Below are positions 57,999 through 64,000 of a stretch of DNA of 64,000 bases, piece after piece (position 1 is the stretch's first letter; every line of letters begins with the position of its first letter). This stretch comes from CAWHXG01 sp963833235 (GTDB taxonomy: Bacteria > Pseudomonadota > Alphaproteobacteria > Rhodobacterales > Rhodobacteraceae). The stretch is from assembly GCA_963833235.1 (NCBI GenBank), contig CAWHXG010000006.1:186001-250000 (forward strand), in the 5' to 3' direction. The notes beneath the pieces were generated by a model, which saw only the letters and a list, made by a program, of their open reading frames with translations, was not told the DNA's origin and made no database searches. Made by a program: the position numbers and the translations under genes.

Positions 57999-58969
57999 TC
58001 CGCCTCGCGCTCGTTGGGCCAGGGCGGTGGGGCCGCATCCTCGTGGAGGCCGTCCAGGGCATCTCGCAAGAGGTGACGTTCACCCACGCGGTCGCGCGCA
58101 GCCCCGAGAAGGCGCGCGGCTGGTGTGACGCCCGGTGCATCGCGCTGGACGAGCTGCCGAACGTGCTCGCCGCGCCGCAGATCGACGGGGTGGTCCTGGC
58201 GACCCCCCATTCCCAGCACGCCGCCCAGATCGCGCAGGTCGCGCGCGCCGGCAAGCCCGTATTCTGCGAGAAGCCCGTCGCGCTGTCGGTCGCCGATGCG
58301 AGAGCCGCGCTCGACGCCGTCCGGTCCGGCGGGGTCGCCTTCGCCGCGGGTCACAATCGCCGTTTCCTGCCCGCCGTGGCGCGGATGAAGCGCATGATCG
58401 ACGCGGGCGAGCTGGGGCGCGTCCTGCACGCCGAGGGCAACATGAGCAGCCATGTCGGCATCGGCGAGGTCTACACGCCCGACATCTGGCGCCTGGCGGA
58501 CGGCGAAAGCCCCGCGGGCGGGCTGGCTGCTGCGGGCATCCATTTGATCGACCTGATGATCCATCTGCTCGGGCCGGTCGCGTCGGTCGTCGCGCAAAGC
58601 GACCGGCTGGTCCACGAGATCGACCACGACGACACGACCGCCATGATGCTGCGCTTCGCCAGTTGCGCGTCGGGATACGTCGGCACGATGACCGCCACGG
58701 CGCGGGAGTTCCGCCTTCAGGTCTTCGGCGACGCGGGCTGGCTGGAACTGCGCGGCGAGACGGAGCTGACTTGGTCGCCGGTCGAGGGCGTCAGGCGAAC
58801 CTGGCGCTACCCGTCCGTCGCGACCGAGCGGCTTGAGCTGGAAGCGTTCGCGGCGGCGATCCGCACCGGCACACCGTATCCGATTTCCGACGACGAACTG
58901 ATCAATGGCATCGCCGTGTTCGAGGCGGTCTCGGCCTCGCTCGCCAACGACACCCGCGTGGCCGTGTAG
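57995..58969 (+). CDS. Gfo/Idh/MocA-family oxidoreductase
   Basis: The 324-residue product has the N-terminal NAD(P) fold LALVGPGRWGRILVEAVQG, the conserved EKP motif in PVFCEKPVALSVADARAAL, and the active-site region LAAAGIHLIDLMIHLLG with the expected His. These enzymes oxidise or reduce sugars, inositols or imines. In this operon it could reduce or oxidise an imine or ketone from the upstream dehydrogenase. It overlaps the fusion gene by ATGA. Confidence 0.88.
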   Translation: MIRLALVGPGRWGRILVEAVQGISQEVTFTHAVARSPEKARGWCDARCIALDELPNVLAAPQIDGVVLATPHSQHAAQIAQVARAGKPVFCEKPVALSVADARAALDAVRSGGVAFAAGHNRRFLPAVARMKRMIDAGELGRVLHAEGNMSSHVGIGEVYTPDIWRLADGESPAGGLAAAGIHLIDLMIHLLGPVASVVAQSDRLVHEIDHDDTTAMMLRFASCASGYVGTMTATAREFRLQVFGDAGWLELRGETELTWSPVEGVRRTWRYPSVATERLELEAFAAAIRTGTPYPISDDELINGIAVFEAVSASLANDTRVAV

Positions 58970-59010
58970 CGCCGACCGAACCCCCGCAAGGCAACAGACA
59001 GAGGACGACC

Positions 59011-59424
59011 ATGACCAAGCTCATCGTGACCGCCGGCCCATTCACCTTCGATGCGAAGCTCGAGGAGGAGGCAGCCCCCGTGACCTGCGCCGCCTTCCGT
59101 GCGGCGATGCCATACAGCGGCCAGATCGTGCATGTCCGCTGGAGCGGTGAGGGCGTGTGGATCCCCTTGGGCGATTTCGACTTCGGCGTCGGATATGAGA
59201 ACCATACCTCGCATCCCGCGCCGGGGCACATCATCCTCTATCCCGGCGGCATTTCGGAAACGGAGATCCTGCTCGCCTATGGCGGCGTCGATTTCTCGTC
59301 GAAGATGGGTCAGCTCGCCGGCAACCACTTCATCACCCTGACCTCCGGCCTCGAGAACCTGATGACGCTGGGCAACGCCGTGCTGTGGAAGGGTGCCCAC
59401 GACATCAAGTTCGCGTTCGCCTGA
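59011..59424 (+). CDS. DUF3830 family protein (cyclophilin-like fold)
   Basis: The 137-residue protein matches DUF3830 as I recall it: PVTCAAFRAAMPYSGQIVHV, VWIPLGDFDFG, ENHTSHPAPGHIILYPGGIS and YGGVDFSSKMGQLAGNHF. The family has a cyclophilin-like beta-barrel and is often found next to amidohydrolase and racemase genes; its biochemical role is not established. It is the last gene of the plus-strand arm, 41 bp after the Gfo/Idh gene. Confidence 0.82.
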   Translation: MTKLIVTAGPFTFDAKLEEEAAPVTCAAFRAAMPYSGQIVHVRWSGEGVWIPLGDFDFGVGYENHTSHPAPGHIILYPGGISETEILLAYGGVDFSSKMGQLAGNHFITLTSGLENLMTLGNAVLWKGAHDIKFAFA

Positions 59425-59833
59425 GGCGCACCCCGCTCGGACCTCGGCGCGCGGGCTCGGCAGCCCTGCAGGCGGTGTCTTCGGTATCTTCCGGCCGCGA
59501 AGCCGGGGCGGGACGTCCTCGGTCGATCGCGCCGGGGATGCGGGCGTAGCCATGCCCGCCTCCCCGGCGCAGCTGCAGATGTCGTGCGAGATCACCTGAC
59601 GCAAGTGCCCCGCATCCAGGACGCCCCGGATACGGCGCACGTGCAACGCATTGTCGGGCGGTCGTTATCCGCGAACGGGCAGGGGCTGCGCCCGATCCCG
59701 AAGGCGTTTGATTCCAGAACGGTAGATGCTTCTGTCGGGCATGGCGAAATGCAGGACGTAGATCTGCACCGGCTGCGCCGCCGGCGGAAGCGGCTCGGCA
59801 GGTCTGCGCTTCATCCTGCTCGAACCGTCCGGC
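59425..59833. other. Intergenic region after the DUF3830 gene
   Basis: About 410 bp without a supported gene. It holds a long hairpin (59529-59570). The frame from 59584 to 60006 is antisense to the gntR gene and has no recognisable sequence. Confidence 0.5.
59529..59570. terminator. Strong inverted repeat, possible transcription terminator
   Basis: The 18-nt arms (59529-59546 and 59553-59570) pair with only two mismatches around a 6-nt loop. There is no T tract after it, so if it ends the plus-strand operon it does so as a Rho-dependent or bidirectional hairpin between two convergent genes. Confidence 0.5.
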
Positions 59834-60493
59834 TCACCTTATCTCGTCGAGCGCATAGCCGATCAGGCTGCGCAGATGTACGACCACCGCCGATCGTGCC
59901 GCTTCGGGATCGCTGGCTGCGAGCGCATCGAGGATCGCCATGTGCTCGGCATGGTCTGCGTCGATGCGCTGCCCGTGCTCGGCCACCTCGAATAGCCGCG
60001 TCGTGACCCGCAAGCGTTCGATCGTGTCGAACATCACCTGATTGCCGCAGGCCGCCCCGAACAGCCGGTGCAACCGGTCGTCCGCATCCCAATGCGCCTG
60101 CGTCTGCCGCCGGTCGACCGTATCGAGCGCGGCCACGTTCTGACGCACATGCGCAAGCGCCTCGTAGGAAATCGCGCCGACGGCGGAGGCCGCGGCCTCG
60201 GGCTCCAGGATCAGCCGCATCTTCAGGCTCTGCATGTATTCGCGCAGATCGACCTTGCGGACCATGTAGGAGCGGCCCGAATTCTTCTCGATCATCCCCT
60301 CTCCCTCGAGCCGCTGCAGCGCCTCGCGCAGGGGCGTGCGCGATACGCCCAGCTGCTCGGCCAGGCGCGTCTCGATTATGACCTGGCCGCCCGACAGTCC
60401 GCGGCTGCGGATCAGCTCCCTCAGCCGGCGCAGAACCTTGTCGGACAATGCGGTCTCACCCCTATCGGTCGTGGTCTGCAATGGCCTGCTCAT
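59834..60493 (-). CDS. GntR-family regulator, FCD domain
   Basis: The 219-residue protein has the winged helix LSDKVLRRLRELIRSRGLSG and QLGVSRTPLREALQRLEGEG, then an FCD domain with DADDRLHRLFGAACGN and DHAEHMAILDALAA (His ligands). It is convergent with the DUF3830 operon and lies 27 bp after a hydantoinase stub on the same strand. It may have controlled that gene and may also bind sites in the catabolic region. Confidence 0.87.
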   Translation of the reverse strand: MSRPLQTTTDRGETALSDKVLRRLRELIRSRGLSGGQVIIETRLAEQLGVSRTPLREALQRLEGEGMIEKNSGRSYMVRKVDLREYMQSLKMRLILEPEAAASAVGAISYEALAHVRQNVAALDTVDRRQTQAHWDADDRLHRLFGAACGNQVMFDTIERLRVTTRLFEVAEHGQRIDADHAEHMAILDALAASDPEAARSAVVVHLRSLIGYALDEIR

Positions 60494-60520
60494 CCATGGC
60501 TCTCCTGCGTGTCTCGACGG

Positions 60521-60724
60521 TCAGGTCGCCGATCCGCGAGGCAGGTAATGCCCCGAACCGGGCTCCGCTTCCAGCACACCGTCGCGGATCGCGACCTTGC
60601 CGCGCCGCAGCATGGCCTGAGGCCATCCGGTGAATGCCATATCCCCGTATGGCGGATATTCCGCGCCGTCGTTCCGGCCGGGCTGGAGGATGGTGCGGCG
60701 CGCGTCGGGATGCCGGAACGCCAT
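60521..60724 (-). pseudogene. C-terminal stub of a dihydropyrimidinase/hydantoinase
   Basis: Only about 60 residues remain: FRHPDARRTILQPGRNDGA, EYPPYGDMAFTGWPQAML and RRGKVAIRDGVLEAEPGSGH, ending YLPRG. This is the usual end of cyclic amidohydrolases (D-hydantoinase, dihydropyrimidinase). The metal-binding barrel is missing. The upstream (5') side is replaced by unrelated sequence and an IS5 fragment, so the gene was probably cut by insertion or rearrangement. The gntR gene follows on the same strand. Confidence 0.62.
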
Positions 60725-60796
60725 GTGGAATGCCCCCTTTGAAGTGGTCCACCCGCTTGGACACGATTATCCCGTTGTCCCGAGGATTAACGAACG

Positions 60797-60975
60797 GCCA
60801 AGCTGCTGGGCCGACGGCTGACGGCGCGGCGACCTGACGGTCGGGCCGCCGAACTTCAGCTTCGCGCGGCCGTAGTGGACGGCGGCTTCACCGCACCCGG
60901 CATACCCGCCCAGAGGCCGTGGGATTCGTCTGTCCGGGAATAGGGGAGCGCCACCCGATCTGCCCGGCAGGGTCG
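60797..60975 (+). repeat. Dispersed repeat, copy 2 (IS5-family 3' end)
   Basis: This copy matches 20468-20650 in the same orientation. It encodes KLLGRRLTARRPDGRAAELQ before a frame break and ends around CTGTCCGGGAATAGGGGAG. The rest of the element is absent. It lies between the hydantoinase stub and guaA and marks the right edge of the accessory region. Confidence 0.78.
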
Positions 60976-61011
60976 CTGTGGAGAGAAATCGGATACCCTA
61001 CCGCGGGCAGA

Positions 61012-62571
61012 TCACTCCCACTCGATCGTGCCGGGCGGTTTGCTGGTGACGTCGTAGGTTACCCGATTGATCCCCGGCACCTCGTTGATGATGCGCGTCG
61101 CCGTCTCGGCGAGAAAATCGTGGGTGAGGGGATAGGCCTCGGCGGTCATCCCGTCCACCGAGGTGACCGCGCGCAGAGCCAGGGCGAAATCGTAGGTGCG
61201 CCCGTCGCCCATCACCCCCACGGTGCGCACCGGCAGGATGGCGGCGAAGGCCTGCCAGATCTCGTCGTAAAGCCCGTGGGCGCGGATCTGGTCGAGGTAG
61301 ACGGCATCGGCGCGGCGCAGGATCTCGATCTTGGGGCGGGTGATCTCGCCGGGGCAGCGGATGGCCAGGCCGGGGCCGGGGAAGGGGTGCCGGCCGATGA
61401 AGCTCTGCGGCAAGCCGAGCTCGCGGCCGAGGGCGCGCACCTCGTCCTTGAAGAGTTCGCGCAGGGGCTCCACGAGCTTCAGGCCGAGCGTCTCCGGCAA
61501 TCCGCCGACGTTGTGGTGCGACTTGATGGTGACGGACGGGCCGCCGGCGAAGCTGACCAATTCGATCACGTCGGGGTAGAGCGTGCCCTGGGCAAGGAAT
61601 TCGGCACCGCCCACCTCTGCGGCGTGCTTCTGGAACACATCGATGAAGAGTTTGCCGATGATCTTGCGCTTGGTCTCGGGGTCGCTCTGCCCATCGAGCG
61701 CGGACAGGAACATCTCCAATTCGTCGGCGGCGATCAGCGGCATGTTGTAGTGATCGCGGAACATCGTCACGACCTCGGCCGCCTCGCCCTGGCGCAGAAG
61801 GCCGTGATCGACGAAGACGCAGGTGAGGCGGTCGCCGATGGCCTCGTGGATCAGGACCGCCGCGACCGAGCTGTCGACCCCGCCGGAGAGGCCGCAGATG
61901 ACGCGGCCGTCGCCGACCTGGGCGCGGATGCGGGCCACGGCCTCTTCGCGGTAGGCGCCCATCGTCCAGTCGCCGGTGAAGCCCGCGAGGCGCACGAAGT
62001 TCGCCAGCAGAGCCGCGCCGCGGGGGGTGTGGTGAACCTCGGGGTGGAACTGCACGCCGTAGAACTGCCGGGCGGGGTCGGCGACGACCGCGCAGGGGGC
62101 GGCCGGGGAGGTGGCGAAGACGGAGAAGCCGGGAGCCAGCCGGCGCACGTGGTCGCCGTGACTCATCCAGACCTGCTCCGGCCCCTCGGCGAACCAGCCC
62201 TCCAGCAGCGGCGTCGGTTCCGAGGGGGTGACCCGGGCGCGGCCGAACTCGGCGGTGCCCTGGCCCCGCTCCACCGAGCCGCCGAGCTGCGCCATCATCG
62301 CCTGCTGGCCGTAGCAGATGCCGAGGATCGGAACGCCCAGCCCGTAGGCTTCCAGGGGCGGGAGCGGGGCGGCGGCATCGAAGACGCTGGCCGGCCCGCC
62401 GCTGAAGATCATAGCCCTCGGGGCGAAATCTCGCAAGAATTCCGGGGTGACGGCCTGGAATGGGTGGATCTCGCAATAGACGTTCAACTCGCGCAGTCGC
62501 CGCGCGATCAGCTGCGTCACCTGGCTGCCGAAATCGACGATCAGCAGGCGATCATGGGATGGCGTTTCCAT
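61012..62571 (-). CDS. guaA: GMP synthase (glutamine-hydrolysing)
   Basis: GuaA converts XMP to GMP. The 519-residue protein has the class I amidotransferase part with GICYGQQAM (Cys nucleophile) and GVQFHPEVHH (His-x-Glu), the PP-loop ICGLSGGVDSSVAAVLIHEA in the synthetase part, and the C-terminal dimerisation domain ending NRVTYDVTSKPPGTIEWE, the universal GuaA tail. The start at 62571 fits the conserved IVDFGSQVTQLIARR. No frameshifts. Confidence 0.97.
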   Translation of the reverse strand: METPSHDRLLIVDFGSQVTQLIARRLRELNVYCEIHPFQAVTPEFLRDFAPRAMIFSGGPASVFDAAAPLPPLEAYGLGVPILGICYGQQAMMAQLGGSVERGQGTAEFGRARVTPSEPTPLLEGWFAEGPEQVWMSHGDHVRRLAPGFSVFATSPAAPCAVVADPARQFYGVQFHPEVHHTPRGAALLANFVRLAGFTGDWTMGAYREEAVARIRAQVGDGRVICGLSGGVDSSVAAVLIHEAIGDRLTCVFVDHGLLRQGEAAEVVTMFRDHYNMPLIAADELEMFLSALDGQSDPETKRKIIGKLFIDVFQKHAAEVGGAEFLAQGTLYPDVIELVSFAGGPSVTIKSHHNVGGLPETLGLKLVEPLRELFKDEVRALGRELGLPQSFIGRHPFPGPGLAIRCPGEITRPKIEILRRADAVYLDQIRAHGLYDEIWQAFAAILPVRTVGVMGDGRTYDFALALRAVTSVDGMTAEAYPLTHDFLAETATRIINEVPGINRVTYDVTSKPPGTIEWE

Positions 62572-62700
62572 GGGCCGAAGGGCTAGGCGCTGGCCGCGGG
62601 GCTGACAAGCGCAAGCGACCGGAAATCTGGCCGGGGCAGCCACAAAAGCGGGCCGCGCCCGGGCGGCGTTCGTGGCCCGGCGCGCGCCGGCGCCGGTTGC

Positions 62701-63075
62701 TCAGCCGACGATCTGCAAAGCGCGAGGGAACGCCGATCCCTCACGCGCCTGCTGAGTTGCGGGGGCCGCCACGAGGCGCTGCTCGGCCATCAATGCCGCC
62801 AGAACCTCCACATGGCGGGGAATTCCGTAGCTGGCGTCGCCCGTCAGTCGCGCGGCCTCGAGCGCGGCCTCGATCTCGATCAGCGCATCCAGTGCCGCTG
62901 CGGTGCGCGGAAGAACGGGCACCCGCAGAATGCGCCGCAGCATCGTGCCGCGCCGGTAATCGGCGAGGGCGAACCGGGCGGCCCGCACGAGCAGGGCGGG
63001 GCGCCGGATCGCCGCGACGGCCTCTGCTGGGGTCTCTGCAGGGGATGCCGCAAGAATCATGGCCATGTTGCTCAT
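62701..63075 (-). CDS. DUF6477 family protein
   Basis: The 124-residue product (MSNMAMILAASPAETPAEAV, then RRPALLVRAARFALADYRRG and LPRTAAALDALIEIEAALEA) matches a short protein conserved in Rhodobacterales beside a DUF6456 gene, as here. Mostly helical, no membrane segment; function unknown. The start at 63075 is divergent from the DUF6456 gene with 224 bp between. Confidence 0.78.
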   Translation of the reverse strand: MSNMAMILAASPAETPAEAVAAIRRPALLVRAARFALADYRRGTMLRRILRVPVLPRTAAALDALIEIEAALEAARLTGDASYGIPRHVEVLAALMAEQRLVAAPATQQAREGSAFPRALQIVG

Positions 63076-63299
63076 CGTCGATCTCCGCTAATTGCTTCGA
63101 CCCCAGTTATCCACAACCACAGCGGGTGTTGCGCAGATGCCTTATTTCCGCACTGCAGCCTCAGGAAAATTTAGCTTTCCGAAACAATGCTTAAGGCGAA
63201 CGAAAGTTTAACGGGGTTGTCACTGGTACAACCTGAGGTTGTTATTGGGGTGGATAGCGTCAAGTTGTACGCGGTCTGCCCCCGGGGAAGGAGGCAGAT

Positions 63300-64000
63300 G
63301 TGAACATATCGACGATGCGTATTGAGAAGGAGAGAGGGGCCCCCGGCTGGGTTCCGGAAGACGCCGTGCACTACCTGACGCATATCGAGATGGGGCGATC
63401 GATCCGCCAGATTGCCCGGGACGCCGGCTGCCATGCCTCAACCATATCGCGCCGGATCCGCCGCTTCGAAAGTCGGCGCGACGATCCGCTGGTCGATCGC
63501 GCGCTCGACCGTCTGGGCGCCGTTCACTTCGCCGCCGCGACCACGCCGGTTCCCGCCAATTCCCCTGCACGCCTTTCCCCCTCCAGTTCCGACATTGCCA
63601 AGAAGGACCCCCACATGAGCGCCTGCCCCGATCACAAGAGCTTCGGCACCGCCGAAGGCAGCATTGAACGCGAAGCCCTGCGCATCCTGCGCCGTCTGGC
63701 CGAGACCGGCGCGATCCTGGCCGTCGCCAGGGACATGGACAAAGCCGTGGTTCTGCGGGATCTGCCGGATGGGAACACCGCACGCACCGCGGTGGTGGGG
63801 CGAGAGGTGGCCGAGGCGCTGGCGCTGAAGGACTGGATCGAGTGCCATACCCAAGGGGCCATCGCAAGATATCGCATCACGTCGTCGGGCCGGGCGAAGC
63901 TGCGCCGGCTGGCCGCGCGCGAGGAGGGCGATGCCGGTGGTTTCGCCGAGGCGGCCAGCCCCTTCGGCGAGCAGCATCGCGACTGGGAGGAGCGAGAGGT
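63300..64000 (+). CDS. DUF6456 helix-turn-helix protein (3' end outside window)
   Basis: The frame runs from GTG at 63300 (after AAGGAGG) to the window edge, at least 233 residues. The N-terminal part has a helix-turn-helix, GRSIRQIARDAGCHASTISR; a linker follows, then EREALRILRRLAETGAILAV and ARYRITSSGRAKLRRLAARE, as in DUF6456 proteins. DNA binding is likely; targets unknown. An internal ATG at 63315 is an alternative start. The divergent DUF6477 neighbour is typical. Confidence 0.78.
   Translation, partial: MNISTMRIEKERGAPGWVPEDAVHYLTHIEMGRSIRQIARDAGCHASTISRRIRRFESRRDDPLVDRALDRLGAVHFAAATTPVPANSPARLSPSSSDIAKKDPHMSACPDHKSFGTAEGSIEREALRILRRLAETGAILAVARDMDKAVVLRDLPDGNTARTAVVGREVAEALALKDWIECHTQGAIARYRITSSGRAKLRRLAAREEGDAGGFAEAASPFGEQHRDWEERE

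Noticed and set aside
59584..60006. A 140-codon plus-strand frame after the DUF3830 gene
   Set aside because: It has no recognisable sequence and overlaps the gntR gene antisense.

Overview
The window looks like chromosome from a high-GC alphaproteobacterium of the order Rhodobacterales (Paracoccaceae/Roseobacter type). The argC-ccmE-ccmF-ccmH order, the single-chain indolepyruvate ferredoxin oxidoreductase, the soxBDAG operon and the divergent DUF6477/DUF6456 pair beside guaA all fit that group. This assignment rests on gene content and order alone; no database search was run.

Layout. 1-16.8 kb is core genome: purL (minus; one frameshift), a LysR regulator divergent from indolepyruvate ferredoxin oxidoreductase, an acyltransferase followed directly by murI, argC with cytochrome c maturation genes ccmE, ccmF and ccmH, two crotonase-fold genes, a hotdog thioesterase, and rplM-rpsI. 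The rpsI copy carries a one-base insertion that destroys its conserved C-terminus. 16.8-21.05 kb is a small accessory island ending at tRNA-Glu(TTC). It holds an IS3-type remnant, two membrane-protein genes (DUF6326- and DUF2306-like), a methyltransferase, a divergent LysR gene, an IS5-family remnant and a tyrosine-integrase remnant beside the tRNA. 21.2-36.8 kb is core metabolism again: recJ-glpX, hom, gdhA, the sarcosine oxidase operon soxB-soxD-soxA-soxG and dnaG.

37.6-42.75 kb holds, on the minus strand, an XRE-cupin regulator followed by glxB-glxC-glxD-glnT. The last four resemble N-methylglutamate synthase and gamma-glutamylmethylamide synthetase. Single-base indels, mostly insertions, recur through this block while the encoded residues between them stay highly conserved. 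I read it as a low-accuracy stretch of sequence rather than an old pseudogene cluster.

43-60.7 kb is an accessory catabolic region with two transport systems. The minus-strand arm runs from an Asp/Glu/hydantoin-racemase-like protein through a TRAP transporter (DctP, DctQ, DctM) to an amidohydrolase, below an FCD-GntR regulator. The plus-strand arm holds an M20-like amidohydrolase, an amino-acid ABC transporter, a phosphotriesterase-family protein, a DapA-family lyase, a 955-residue protein that fuses all three parts of an HcnABC/opine-oxidase-type dehydrogenase, a Gfo/Idh oxidoreductase and a DUF3830 protein. A second FCD-GntR gene and the C-terminal stub of a hydantoinase close the region, next to a second copy of the IS5 fragment seen at 20.5 kb. 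Most downstream genes of the plus arm overlap by ATGA or GTGA, so they form one operon. The combination suggests uptake and oxidation of a cyclic amide, imino acid or opine-like compound; the substrate cannot be read from the sequence. Palindromic GCATGC and GTATAC pairs before the two arms look like operators for the GntR proteins.

61.0-64.0 kb returns to core genes: guaA, a DUF6477 protein, and the start of a DUF6456 helix-turn-helix protein that runs off the end. The longest stretches without a gene (3366-3973 and 36823-37646) hold G-runs and 9-bp tandem repeats. No rRNA, CRISPR array or replication origin was seen.
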